Assembly (NCBI GenBank): GCA_902492235.1
Contig: CABUKS010000032.1
Location: forward strand, 1 to 24,938
Direction: 5' to 3'
From: an uncultured Collinsella sp.
GTDB taxonomy: Bacteria; Actinomycetota; Coriobacteriia; Coriobacteriales; Coriobacteriaceae
DNA length: 24,938 nucleotides
The notes under the pieces were generated by a model. That model was given only the letters and a program-made list of their open reading frames with translations. It searched no databases and was not told where the DNA came from. Position numbers and translations under genes: made by a program. Positions 15,528 to 23,165 of the stretch are shown piece after piece. Position 1 is the first letter of the stretch, and every line of letters starts with the position of its first letter.

Positions 15528-15558
15528 TTGACACCTCAGAGGCGGGCGATGCTACAAT
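15528..15558 (+). promoter_or_regulatory. Promoter of the LacI-family gene
   Basis: TTGACA (15528-15533) and TACAAT (15553-15558) are separated by 19 bp; the TGC directly before TACAAT makes an extended -10 that offsets the long spacer. The -35 begins right at the edge of repeat copy B, so the repeat may have helped create the promoter. Confidence 0.65.
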
Positions 15559-15593
15559 CTGGCTTGTACTTGAAACGCATCAAAGGGGCCGCT

Positions 15594-16706
15594 ATGGCAA
15601 AGATAAAAATCAGCGACGTCGCGCGCGAGGCCGGGGTTTCGTTGGGCACGGTCTCCAACGCACTCAACCACCCCGAAAAGCTGCGCCCCGAAACCCTTAA
15701 GCTCATCAACGAGACCATCAATCGCCTTGGCTACCTGCCCAACCAAAGCGCCCGTCAGCTCGCAGGCGGCACCACCAAGTCCTTTGGCCTGGTGCTCCCC
15801 CGTCTCGATCACGGCTTTTCGCTCCAAATTGCCAGCGGCGCCCATAACGAGGCCCGCAAGCACGGTTACGACCTGCTCATCGCCAACGCCGATAACGACG
15901 ATATTCTCCAGGACCATTACCTGCGCTACTTTATGGGCACGCAAATGTCCGGCGTCATGGTTCAGCCCATGGCGTCCCCCGACTGGCGCCCCGCAACGGC
16001 CAAGATGCCCGTGCCGATCGTCTATCTGGACATCCACTGCTCCGAGCCCGGTTACTACGTGGCCGCCGACAACGAGGCGCAGGGGCGCATTATCGCCGAG
16101 CTCGCCGTCGCCCGCGGCGCACGCCATATCACCGTTGTGGGCAGAGCGGCATTCATGCAGCTCACCCTGCGCGTACTTGGCATTCACAAGGCCCTCGCCC
16201 TGCATCCCGATATCAAAATTGAAGTCATTGACGCCGGAGAGTGGAATACCGCAGCCGACGGCTACAGCATTGGCGCTCAGATTGCCGGGCGCCCTGCCGA
16301 CGAACGCCCCGATTTTGTCGTCGGCCTGACCGACGTGTTAGCCTCGGGCGTTATCTCGGCATTGGTCGACAAAGGCATCTCCGTCCCTGAGCAGGTTCGC
16401 GTGGCCGGATGCGACGGCAATCCACTCGCTTGGAGCGGTTCGGTCCCCCTCACCACGGTGGCACCGCCGGGTTACGAAATTGGCCGCAAGGGCGTTCAGT
16501 TGCTGATGGAGCAGATTGAGAACAAAGCCCCGGTAAAGACCAAGCATATCCGCGTCGGCTCTGCAGCGCGTACCGTCACCGCAGTCACCACCGCGGAGGA
16601 TATCAACCGCCAAGAACTCGTGCGGCCGTTCCTCCTCGAGCGCGCCAGCACCCAGGCAAGCAACCACGCCGAAGCCACCGCCATCAACCTGGGCGCGTAT
16701 CTATAG
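15594..16706 (+). CDS. LacI family transcriptional regulator
   Basis: A 370-residue regulator with an N-terminal LacI helix-turn-helix (about 1-60: ISDVAREAGVSLGTVSNALN, then the hinge helix with NRLGYLPNQSARQLAGG). A periplasmic-binding-protein-like effector domain follows (about 62-345: FGLVLPRL, GYDLLIANADNDD, YVAADNEAQG, PDFVVGLTDVLASGVISAL, VRVAGCDGNP). The ligand is probably a sugar or nucleoside but cannot be named. The ATG at 15594 has AAGGGG 5 nt upstream and matches where family members start; the frame is open far upstream only because it runs antisense to glmS. The C-terminal 25 residues form a low-conservation tail. It has its own promoter and terminator and no adjacent sugar genes, so its targets lie elsewhere. 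Confidence 0.92.
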   Translation: MAKIKISDVAREAGVSLGTVSNALNHPEKLRPETLKLINETINRLGYLPNQSARQLAGGTTKSFGLVLPRLDHGFSLQIASGAHNEARKHGYDLLIANADNDDILQDHYLRYFMGTQMSGVMVQPMASPDWRPATAKMPVPIVYLDIHCSEPGYYVAADNEAQGRIIAELAVARGARHITVVGRAAFMQLTLRVLGIHKALALHPDIKIEVIDAGEWNTAADGYSIGAQIAGRPADERPDFVVGLTDVLASGVISALVDKGISVPEQVRVAGCDGNPLAWSGSVPLTTVAPPGYEIGRKGVQLLMEQIENKAPVKTKHIRVGSAARTVTAVTTAEDINRQELVRPFLLERASTQASNHAEATAINLGAYL

Positions 16707-16735
16707 CACGTCGGCCAGTATGCCAAAATGCCGTT

Positions 16736-16777
16736 TAAGCAAAAGAGGCCCGACCATTGCCGGACCTCTTTTGCTTA
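16736..16777. terminator. Bidirectional terminator between LacI and HAD genes
   Basis: TAAGCAAAAGAGG (16736-16748) pairs with CCTCTTTTGCTTA (16765-16777), with a small CCG/CGG inside. T-runs occur in both directions, so it serves both convergent genes. Confidence 0.85.
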
Positions 16778-16819
16778 GGCGCAAAGACGGCCAATTTCTC
16801 GCTTCAACGCCGCAATTGC

Positions 16820-17470
16820 CTAGTGCACAGCCTTGACCGCCGCCGCCAGATCGAACAACGTATCGAGCACGGCCTCGCAGCCATCCACCACATCCTGCGG
16901 CAGCGGTACGATATCGGGCACGGCAAAGACATGGCAGCCGGCCGTGATGCCCGAGACGCAGCCGTTGCGCGAATCCTCGACCACGGCGCACTCCTCGGGG
17001 GCAAAGCCCGCGCGCTTGCAGGCGAGCAGATACATCTCGGGATCGGGCTTGCCGTGCACGACGTCCTCGCCACAGGTCACCGTTTCAAACTTATCAAAGA
17101 GGCCGACCATCTTAAGGTTGCGCTCGGCCGTAACGAGGCGCGACGACGTCGCAAGGCCCACGTGATAGCCCGCAGTCAGTAGCTCGTCTATGCACTCAGC
17201 GGCGCCAGCCTTAAGCTCCAGCTCGGTCTTGACCATCTCGTCGCGAATCTCCTTGTGGCGGACATAGACCGCCTCGGTGGTTTCATGGCTGCCATAATGC
17301 TTATCGAGGATGTCCATAACATCGGGCAGCGTGCGGCCGATAAACTGATGGATCAGCGCTTCATCAATCGCGACCCCCAGCTCGGCAGAGCCCGCCTTCC
17401 ATGCCTTAATGCCCAAACGCTCGGTATCGACCAGCGTTCCGTCCATGTCAAAAATAACAGCCTTGATCAT
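16820..17470 (-). CDS. HAD superfamily phosphatase / phosphoglucomutase-like hydrolase
   Basis: A 216-residue haloacid-dehalogenase hydrolase of subfamily I with an alpha-helical cap. Motif I is DMDGTLVDT (Asp8 nucleophile, Asp10 acid/base), motif II is the Ser in GLATSSRL, the motif III lysine is in GKPDPEMY, and motif IV is VVEDSRNG. This pattern fits both small-molecule phosphatases (for sugar phosphates or phosphoglycolate) and beta-phosphoglucomutases; cap residues do not settle which. The ATG at 17470 is preceded by GGGGGA with 5-nt spacing. It is convergent with the LacI gene and divergent from larE. No operon partner. Confidence 0.9.
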   Translation of the reverse strand: MIKAVIFDMDGTLVDTERLGIKAWKAGSAELGVAIDEALIHQFIGRTLPDVMDILDKHYGSHETTEAVYVRHKEIRDEMVKTELELKAGAAECIDELLTAGYHVGLATSSRLVTAERNLKMVGLFDKFETVTCGEDVVHGKPDPEMYLLACKRAGFAPEECAVVEDSRNGCVSGITAGCHVFAVPDIVPLPQDVVDGCEAVLDTLFDLAAAVKAVH

Positions 17471-17529
17471 ATCGGTCCCCCATCAGCTCTCGCTATCGCA
17501 TTACCGCAACTTTCCGCATTTAGCAACTT

Positions 17530-17546
17530 GTATATAACGTATATAC
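17530..17546. promoter_or_regulatory. AT-rich palindrome between HAD and larE genes
   Basis: GTATATAACGTATATAC has 7-bp arms (17530-17536 and 17540-17546) around ACG. It is about 60 nt upstream of the HAD start and 100 nt upstream of larE. The form resembles operators of small GntR (YtrA-type) regulators, but that is only a resemblance. Confidence 0.4.
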
Positions 17547-17580
17547 CATATTGCACTTTCGTTACATAGATAGAAGTCTT

Positions 17581-17608
17581 ATGACAAGCAGTCCGGTAGG
17601 ATTATAGT
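17581..17608 (+). promoter_or_regulatory. Putative larE promoter
   Basis: ATGACA (17581-17586) and TATAGT (17603-17608) are 16 bp apart, about 35 nt before the larE ATG. Confidence 0.55.
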
Positions 17609-17642
17609 TTTTGATCGAGTACATATTGGTAAGGATCGATTC

Positions 17643-18521
17643 ATGTTTTCAGACACCACCGCACCTGCAAAGGAGCTTCAGGACAAACTCGCAGAGCTCG
17701 AGCAGCTGCTTTTGGCATACGGACGCGTTGCCATCGGCTTTTCCGGCGGCGTCGACAGCAGCTTTTTGGCTGCGGTCTGCGCCCGCATCATGCCTGCCAG
17801 CACGCTTCTCGTCCACCTCACCACGCCGCTCATCGGCACGCCCGAACAGGCTTCGTTTGAGCGATCCGTTGACGGGCAAGCCAACGAGGAGCCACATTTT
17901 AAGCTCCCCGTGCTCAATCTTTCGGTCGATCAGTTGCAGCTCCCCCAAGTAACCTGCAACGATGCCAATCGCTGCTACCACTGCAAGCACGCCGGCTTTA
18001 CCGCTATCGTCAACCACGCCAAGTCGCTCGGCTTTCCCACCGTCATCGATGGCAGCAATGCAAGCGATCGCGGTGACTACCGCCCTGGCATGCGAGCGGC
18101 AGAAGAGCTCGGTGTACGTTCCCCTCTTATGGAGGTCGGCTTTACCAAGGACGAGGAGCGCGAGCTGCTGCGCGCATGGGGCTATCCCGTTTGGAACCTG
18201 CCGGCGGGAGCCTGTCTTGCCACGCGCGTCCCCACGGGCGAGGAGCTTACGCGCGAGAAGGTCGATTTAATCCGCGCCTGCGAGGACTACCTGCACGAAC
18301 TTGGTCTGGCGCAGGTTCGCGCGCGCTTGGTCGGCGGCTGTATGCACATCGAGGCCGCCCCCGCAGATGTCACCAAGATTGCTGTCCTCGGCGGCGCCGC
18401 CGTCGACGGCGAGGGCAAGACCCCGTTGCCCGCCGCCATCGAGTCCGCGCTGCGCGAGCTGGGCTGCGGCCACATCTCCCCCGAGGTCACCCCCTACATT
18501 CACGGCAACATGAACCTTTAG
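17643..18521 (+). CDS. larE: ATP-dependent sulfur transferase LarE (nickel-pincer cofactor synthesis)
   Basis: A PP-loop enzyme that adenylates a carboxylate of the pyridinium precursor and delivers sulfur to build the nickel-pincer nucleotide used by lactate racemase and related enzymes. The 292 residues match the family. The PP-loop SGGVDSS is at 34-40. LPAGACLATRVPTGEE (186-201) carries Cys191, at the position of the sacrificial Cys of Lactobacillus LarE. CYHC (Cys111, Cys114) adds two further cysteines; LarE proteins with three such cysteines, such as that of Thermotoga, are reported to hold an iron-sulfur cluster and act catalytically. DGSNASDRGDYRPGMRAA is a further family block. The ATG at 17643 has TAAGGA 8 nt upstream. 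larA, larB and larC are absent here, so the gene is separated from its pathway or serves another role. A structured element follows directly. Confidence 0.92.
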   Translation: MFSDTTAPAKELQDKLAELEQLLLAYGRVAIGFSGGVDSSFLAAVCARIMPASTLLVHLTTPLIGTPEQASFERSVDGQANEEPHFKLPVLNLSVDQLQLPQVTCNDANRCYHCKHAGFTAIVNHAKSLGFPTVIDGSNASDRGDYRPGMRAAEELGVRSPLMEVGFTKDEERELLRAWGYPVWNLPAGACLATRVPTGEELTREKVDLIRACEDYLHELGLAQVRARLVGGCMHIEAAPADVTKIAVLGGAAVDGEGKTPLPAAIESALRELGCGHISPEVTPYIHGNMNL

Positions 18522-18665
18522 GTTACGCCGTTTTACAAACGGCGTAACTGCTCGGCGCTGCGCGGGCTCCGGGCACGGCAATCTGACGTTCAACTTCACG
18601 GGCGCGACCAAAAGGTCAGCGCCCGCTTGTTTCACGTCACCTTACCGCACCCGGAGCCTGCTCGC
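18522..18665 (+). ncRNA. Structured downstream element, larE copy (candidate RNA)
   Basis: Begins at the base after the larE stop with a perfect 12-bp hairpin (18522-18533 with 18537-18548). Then follows a long hairpin: outer stem GGCTCCGGG/CCCGGAGCC (18565-18573 with 18650-18658), partial middle stem, and core GGGCGC-GACC/GGTC-A-GCGCCC (18600-18624) with an AAAA loop. It is homologous over about 140 nt to the glmS copy (13048-13189), sharing the core, the bulged A and AATCTGACGTTCAA. Outer-stem bases differ but stay paired. No T-run follows the first hairpin. Confidence 0.6.
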
Positions 18666-18697
18666 TCGCATATGCTCAACCTGGACTGCGTTAACTG

Positions 18698-18741
18698 ACC
18701 TGCCAATAAGGGACAGGTTTGTTTTAGCAAGTTTTATCTGG
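18698..18741 (+). repeat. 45-bp palindromic repeat, copy C
   Basis: ACCTGCCAATAAGGGACAGG start and GTTTTATCTGG end match copy A closely, including the same AATAAGGGACAGGTTTGTTTT centre; the right arm has diverged (AGCAAG in place of GGCAGG). Confidence 0.8.
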
Positions 18742-18901
18742 GGAAACGCTGAATAGCTCCATATGCACAACCGCCGCAGCTCCATATGAGGCAAATGAAT
18801 CAGTAGCGTCTATCCCAAATCTTAAGTATTTGTTCGATCGAACGGCCCCTGCCGGCTCCTGCTAGACTGGTAGACTCCCAACCGTCCATCCAGGAGCCTC
18901 A

Positions 18902-19885
18902 ATGTCGCGCAAGTCCGCCTACAAGCAAGCACTTTCCATCGGCACCGCCATGGTGCTGGGGTTTGCGTTGTTTACGGGATCGCTCGACGGAGCTCCCAAG
19001 CTGCTGTCGCCGCAAAGCGATGAACAGGCGGCAGCCCTGGCCGAGAAGCAAAACGAGAGTCCCAGCCGCACCGATGACGAGGCGGACCTGGTTGCCCGGC
19101 TCGAATCGGGAACAGCGAGCTCCTCGGACTCTCAAAATAGCCAAGACTCTGGTGATGGCTCCGAATCCACCGCGACCAACACCAACGACAACGTTGCCGA
19201 GGACAGCTCCACCGTCCCCATCGACGAAGTCGAAAACCCCGATCTCGCCCGCGCCCGCGGTGTTTATCTCAGCAGTATTCCAGACTACGCCGGCAACCCC
19301 TACGTTGCCCTTCGCGCCGACAGCACGCACCCGTTGGGCACGCCGTCGTTCACGCTCGACGAGTATGAGCGTGCCACCGAAGAGGGCTGCTTTAAGAAGT
19401 TCTCCAAGCTCGACAGCTTGGGCCGCACCCGTAAAGCGCTCGCCTGCGTGGGTCCCGAATCGCTCGGACAGGGAAAGCGCGGCGATATCTCGCGTATCCA
19501 TCCTGCCGGTTGGCACCAGCAGCGCTACGACTTTATTCCAGGCCAGAGCCTCTACAATCGCTGCCACCTCATCGCCTGGTCGCTCTGCGGCGAAAACGCC
19601 AACCGCAAAAATCTCCTCACCGGTACGCGCTATCTCAACGAGACGGGCATGCTACCGTTTGAAGAGCAGATTCTCAACTATATTCGCGATACGAGCAACC
19701 ATGTGCTCTACCGCGTCACGCCCATGTATAACGAAGAGGAACTTGTCTGCCGTGGCGTGCGCCTTGAGGCGCAATCGGTCGAGGACCACGGCAAGACCCT
19801 CTGCTTCCACGTGTACTGTTACAACCTGCAGCCGCACGTGCAAATCGACTACGCCACCGGCCGCAACCAGGCATCCGGAGACTAG
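18902..19885 (+). CDS. Secreted DNA/RNA non-specific endonuclease (EndA/Spd1-like)
   Basis: A 327-residue exported nuclease of the beta-beta-alpha-metal fold (Endonuclea_NS_2 type). Residues 1-28 form a signal peptide or anchor (basic start, then ALSIGTAMVLGFALFTGSL). Residues about 35-115 are a low-complexity linker rich in Ser, Asp, Glu and Thr. The catalytic domain (about 120-320) has LYNRCHLIAWSLCGENAN (His222 as general base, Asn234 a likely metal ligand), KNLLTGTRYLNETGMLPFE and HVLYRVTPMY, closely following streptococcal and clostridial homologues. Its likely role is degrading extracellular nucleic acid for nutrition, DNA uptake or defence. The ATG at 18902 has AGGAG 5 nt upstream. It is a single-gene unit with its own terminator. 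Confidence 0.92.
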   Translation: MSRKSAYKQALSIGTAMVLGFALFTGSLDGAPKLLSPQSDEQAAALAEKQNESPSRTDDEADLVARLESGTASSSDSQNSQDSGDGSESTATNTNDNVAEDSSTVPIDEVENPDLARARGVYLSSIPDYAGNPYVALRADSTHPLGTPSFTLDEYERATEEGCFKKFSKLDSLGRTRKALACVGPESLGQGKRGDISRIHPAGWHQQRYDFIPGQSLYNRCHLIAWSLCGENANRKNLLTGTRYLNETGMLPFEEQILNYIRDTSNHVLYRVTPMYNEEELVCRGVRLEAQSVEDHGKTLCFHVYCYNLQPHVQIDYATGRNQASGD

Positions 19886-19949
19886 TGCCGACCGCGCCTC
19901 CCGTAGCCCAAAAAATGATCCGTTTTCCTCCGTCCCCAAGGAATCAAAT

Positions 19950-19980
19950 AAGGCCGCCCCGGTTACTCAGGACGGCCTTT
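19950..19980. terminator. Bidirectional terminator between nuclease and EF-G2 genes
   Basis: AAGGCCG (19950-19956) pairs with CGGCCTT (19973-19979); TTTTC follows on the plus strand and TTATTTGATT on the minus strand. It lies between two convergent genes. Confidence 0.78.
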
Positions 19981-20014
19981 TCGTCAGCACCTACATTGCA
20001 GACAAAACCACACG

Positions 20015-22090
20015 TTACTTGGCGCGGCCCTCCTCATAGCGCTCGACCAGCTTGGCCTGAACGTCATAAGGCACCTGCTCATAGCCTGCGGGCTTCATGG
20101 TAAAGTCGCCCGTGCCGCGCGTGATAGAGCGCAGACGCGTCGAGTAATCCGTCAGCTCGGCCAGCGGCGCCTGGGCAATAACCACGGTATCGCCGCGCTC
20201 ATCGGTCTCCATGCCCGTCACGCGACCGCGCGAGGCCGAGATGTCGCCCATCACGGCGCCGGCGTAGCTCTCGGGGATAGTCACCGTGATTTCCTCGATG
20301 GGCTCCAGCACCACCGGGTCGGCATCGGCGCACGCCTTGCGCAGGCCGATGCGGGCCGCCGCGCGGAACGCCATCTCGTTGGAGTCGACACTGTGATACG
20401 AACCGTCGTACACCGCGACGCGAATGCCCGTGAGCGGGTAGCCGGCAATGATGCCGTCCTTCATGGTCTCCTGGACGCCCTTGTCCACAGCGGGGATGAG
20501 CGAGCGCGGGATGCGGCCACCCACGACCTCGTCAACAAACTCATAGCCGTCGCTCGTGCCGTCGGGCCCAATGAGCGGCTCCACGCGCAGCCAGCAGTCG
20601 CCATACTGACCGGCACCGCCAGTCTGCTTCTTGTGGCGGCCTTGGGCACTCGCCGTGCGGCGGATGGTCTCGCGATACGGAATGCGGATCGGCACGCTTT
20701 TGGCCACGACCTTGGTGCGATCCTCCAAACGGTTGAGCAGCACCGAAACCTGCGCCTCGCCCACCGCCGAGATGATGGTCTGGCCCGTCTCCTCGTCACG
20801 ATCGATACTCATGGTCGGATCGGCCTTGCAGGCTTTCTCGATAAACGTGTAGAGCTTCTCTTCGTCCCCGCGGTTCTCGGCCTCGATGGCAATGCGGTAC
20901 TGCGAGTTGGGGAACTTAAACGCCGCAGCCTCGACCTTGCCGGTAATCGAGAGCGTATCGCCCGTCTCGGCAGCCAGCTTAGGTGCCACGATGATGTCGC
21001 CGGCATAGGCATGGCCAACCTCGGTCATGTCGCGGCCGCACATCGCATACAGGTGAGCCAGACGGTCGCTCTTGCGCGTGCGGGCATTGATCAGCTCAAG
21101 GCCCGGCTCAAGCGTACCCGTCAGTACCTTGATAAAGCTGATGCAACCCTGCTGCGGGTCGGCCAGCGTCTTAAACACAAATGCCACCGGACGGTCATCG
21201 TCGCTCGAGATCTTGAGCGAGTCGCCGTCGATGAGCGGCATCTCGCCGTAGTCAGTCGGCGTCGGGAAGTACGTGGCGATGTCGTCCATCAGCGAGTTGA
21301 CGCCCTGCTCCTTAATGCAATCGCCCGCAAAGACCGGCACAAAGATGCGCTCGGCGATCGCTTTCGACAGCAGGCCTTCGAGCTCCTCCTGCGTCAGCGT
21401 CTCCTCGCCTTCCAGGTACTTCATCATCAGCTCATCGTCGGCCTCGGCCACCAACTCGCACAGATGGTCGTGGGCCTCCTCAGCCTGGGCACGATACTCC
21501 TCGGGGATCTCCGACTCAACGGCCTCGGTGCCGTTGCAATGGCGCGCCTTCATGCGCACCAGGTCGATGATGCCGTCAAAGTCCTCGCCCTCGCCCCAGG
21601 GGAGGGTCACGGCGCCTAGGCGCGTGCCAAAGCGCTCCTGCAGCAGGTCCATCGTGGTCGCAAAGCTGGCCTCGGGACGCGACAGGCGGTTTACGAACAC
21701 CGCACGCGCCAGGCGCAGGTCCTCGGCGGCATACCAGAGCTTGACCGTCGTTGGCTGCGGGCCGGCCTCGGCGTCGACCACAAACAGCGCCGTCTCGCAG
21801 ACGCTCATCGCGGCAAAGGCGTCGCCGATAAAATCGGGATAGCACGGAGCATCGAGCACGTTGATGCGGGCGCCCTTCCAATCGATCGGCGCGATGGTCG
21901 TCGAGATGGAGAATGAACGCTTGACCTCTTCGGGGTCATAGTCGAGCGTGGGCTTGGTGCCGTCGTGGCCACCCAGGCGGGCGGTCTTACCGGAAAGGTG
22001 GAGCATGGCCTCGGCGAGTGAAGTCTTGCCCACCCCGCCTTGGCCTACGAGCACCACGTTCCTTACGTTGCCGGTCTTGGGAGCACCCAT
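20015..22090 (-). CDS. Elongation factor G-like protein (EF-G2) with eroded GTPase motifs
   Basis: A 691-residue paralogue of translocase EF-G with the full domain order: G domain (about 8-270), domain II (about 300-390), III (about 400-475), IV (about 480-600) and V (about 600-690). The P-loop GQGGVGKT (16-23) is intact. The switch I RGIT is absent (RSFSIST). G3 reads DAPCY in place of DTPGH, losing the Gly and the catalytic His. G4 reads NRLS in place of NKMD, and G5 reads GDC in place of GSA. GTP specificity and hydrolysis are therefore doubtful. Domain IV keeps KQTGGAGQYGDCWLRVEPL, the EF-G hallmark loop. Such EF-G2 proteins occur in Actinobacteria and have no settled role. The ATG at 22090 has AAGGAGG 6 nt upstream, which rules out the 37-codon upstream extension. 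It is not near the ribosomal str operon in this window. Confidence 0.93.
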   Translation of the reverse strand: MGAPKTGNVRNVVLVGQGGVGKTSLAEAMLHLSGKTARLGGHDGTKPTLDYDPEEVKRSFSISTTIAPIDWKGARINVLDAPCYPDFIGDAFAAMSVCETALFVVDAEAGPQPTTVKLWYAAEDLRLARAVFVNRLSRPEASFATTMDLLQERFGTRLGAVTLPWGEGEDFDGIIDLVRMKARHCNGTEAVESEIPEEYRAQAEEAHDHLCELVAEADDELMMKYLEGEETLTQEELEGLLSKAIAERIFVPVFAGDCIKEQGVNSLMDDIATYFPTPTDYGEMPLIDGDSLKISSDDDRPVAFVFKTLADPQQGCISFIKVLTGTLEPGLELINARTRKSDRLAHLYAMCGRDMTEVGHAYAGDIIVAPKLAAETGDTLSITGKVEAAAFKFPNSQYRIAIEAENRGDEEKLYTFIEKACKADPTMSIDRDEETGQTIISAVGEAQVSVLLNRLEDRTKVVAKSVPIRIPYRETIRRTASAQGRHKKQTGGAGQYGDCWLRVEPLIGPDGTSDGYEFVDEVVGGRIPRSLIPAVDKGVQETMKDGIIAGYPLTGIRVAVYDGSYHSVDSNEMAFRAAARIGLRKACADADPVVLEPIEEITVTIPESYAGAVMGDISASRGRVTGMETDERGDTVVIAQAPLAELTDYSTRLRSITRGTGDFTMKPAGYEQVPYDVQAKLVERYEEGRAK

Positions 22091-22400
22091 GATGACCTCC
22101 TTGCAGGGTCGCGCGCGATGCGCGACGCCAACGGGGAGAGTTCGCGGTCGATGCCGTCCCGGGAGCAGCATGGTCGGCAGCCGAGCCGACTCACCCTCCA
22201 AATGTCCTATGCCACCACCCTACCCTTGCAGTCGCCTGTCCATGCAGACCTTTCGGCGCACGTATGGATACAGGCGGCGAGAGGAAGAAGAACGTATGCT
22301 AGGCGATTATTGGATCCCGCCGATGCAAACAAAATGCCGCCGTAGGCCGTAAGACCTGCGGCAGCTTCGCCTCAATTAATAGTTGAGTAAATAGCTGGAC
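22091..22400. other. 310-nt gap between EF-G2 and the amino-acid ABC operon
   Basis: It contains the EF-G2 leader, a possible minus-strand promoter (TTGTTT, 17 bp, TAATCG, about 22304-22332), the ABC operon terminator (22335-22363) and a small CTCAA/TTGAG dyad (about 22371-22387). Open frames on the plus strand overlap EF-G2 antisense and have no ribosome site, so no gene is called. Confidence 0.6.
22335..22363 (-). terminator. Terminator of the amino-acid ABC transporter operon
   Basis: On the minus strand TGCCGC-AGG pairs with CCT-AC-GGCGGCA around an 8-nt loop, followed by TTTTGTTTG. It lies about 40 nt past the ATPase stop. Confidence 0.72.
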
Positions 22401-23165
22401 CTACCCCTCGATACGACTCAAGAACTCGCGTGTACGCTGCTCGCGCGGATGGTCGATGACCTGCTCGGCAGGCCCCTCCTCGACAATGCGGCCGCCGTCC
22501 ATAAAGACCACGCGGTCGGCAACGTCGCGGGCAAACTGCATCGCGTGCGTCACAATCACCATCGTCATATTCTGCGCGGCCAGATCCTTGATGACGCGCA
22601 GAACCTCGGCCGTCAACTCTGGATCGAGCGCCGAGGTCGGCTCGTCAAAGAATAAGATTTCCGGATCGAGCGCCAGGGCGCGGGCAATACTCACGCGCTG
22701 CTGCTGACCACCCGAAAGCTCGCAGGGCACCTTGTTCTCGTTACCCGTAAGCCCCATCTGTGCAATAAGCTCGTGCGCGCGGGCCTCCGCCTGCTCGCGC
22801 GGGCGCTTAAGCACGCGGATCGGTGCATCGGTGATGTTTTTCATCACGGTATAGTGCGGGAACAGATTGTAGTTCTGAAACACCAGACCAAACCGCGAGC
22901 GCGCCTGTTTAGGTACATCGCCCTTTGCGTACACCGCGCCAGAACCCGCATCCGTCGCAACGGCAAGGTCACCAAACGAGAGCGAGCCACCGTCGAGCGT
23001 CTCGAGCAGCGTGGCACACCGCAACAGCGTGGACTTGCCGCCACCCGAAGGTCCGATAATCGCCACGACCTCGCCACGCTTCACCTCAAGCGAGATATCC
23101 TTGAGCACCTCATTGCCGCCAAACGCCTTGCGTGCGTTCGATATATTCATTACCGAATTAATCAT
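22401..23165 (-). CDS. Polar amino-acid ABC transporter, ATP-binding protein
   Basis: The GlnQ/HisP-type ATPase that powers the importer; 254 residues, typical length. Walker A is GPSGGGKST, the Q-loop is in FGLVFQNYNLFPHYTVMKNI, the signature is LSGGQQQRVS, Walker B is EILFFDEPTSALDPE and the H-loop is in MVIVTHAMQFARDVADRVVFMD. All catalytic residues are present, so it should be active as a homodimer. The start is probably the ATG at 23165, overlapping the permease stop by 8 nt (translational coupling); the ATG at 23150, which begins right at the first beta strand, is an alternative. It is the last gene of a three-gene operon. Confidence 0.95.
   Translation of the reverse strand: MINSVMNISNARKAFGGNEVLKDISLEVKRGEVVAIIGPSGGGKSTLLRCATLLETLDGGSLSFGDLAVATDAGSGAVYAKGDVPKQARSRFGLVFQNYNLFPHYTVMKNITDAPIRVLKRPREQAEARAHELIAQMGLTGNENKVPCELSGGQQQRVSIARALALDPEILFFDEPTSALDPELTAEVLRVIKDLAAQNMTMVIVTHAMQFARDVADRVVFMDGGRIVEEGPAEQVIDHPREQRTREFLSRIEG

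Larger units (their letters stand above)
15045..15593. other. 549-nt gene-free gap between glmS and the LacI gene
   Basis: No convincing gene; frames crossing it are read-through of glmS antisense or of the LacI frame. It holds, in order: the glmS leader with a TACAAT-like -10 on the minus strand (15119-15124), a TGGTAT/ATACCA dyad (15154-15179), a 270-nt nested palindrome (15194-15463), copy B of the 45-bp repeat (15483-15527) and the LacI promoter (15528-15558). Confidence 0.8.
18522..18901. other. 380-nt gene-free gap between larE and the nuclease gene
   Basis: Holds the structured element above, copy C of the 45-bp repeat, a direct repeat of AGCTCCATATG (18755-18765 and 18778-18788), the 12-bp palindrome GTTCGATCGAAC (18832-18843), and an extended -10 (TGC then TAGACT, 18860-18868) for the nuclease gene. 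No protein-coding gene is seen. Confidence 0.75.

Noticed and set aside
18522..18665. Integron attC site
   Set aside because: Lacks the RYYYAAC/GTTRRRY core pairs and there is no integrase or cassette array; neighbouring genes are in mixed orientations.
18832..18843. LexA/SOS box upstream of the nuclease gene
   Set aside because: The palindrome GTTCGATCGAAC has the half sites in the opposite order to GAAC-N4-GTTC.
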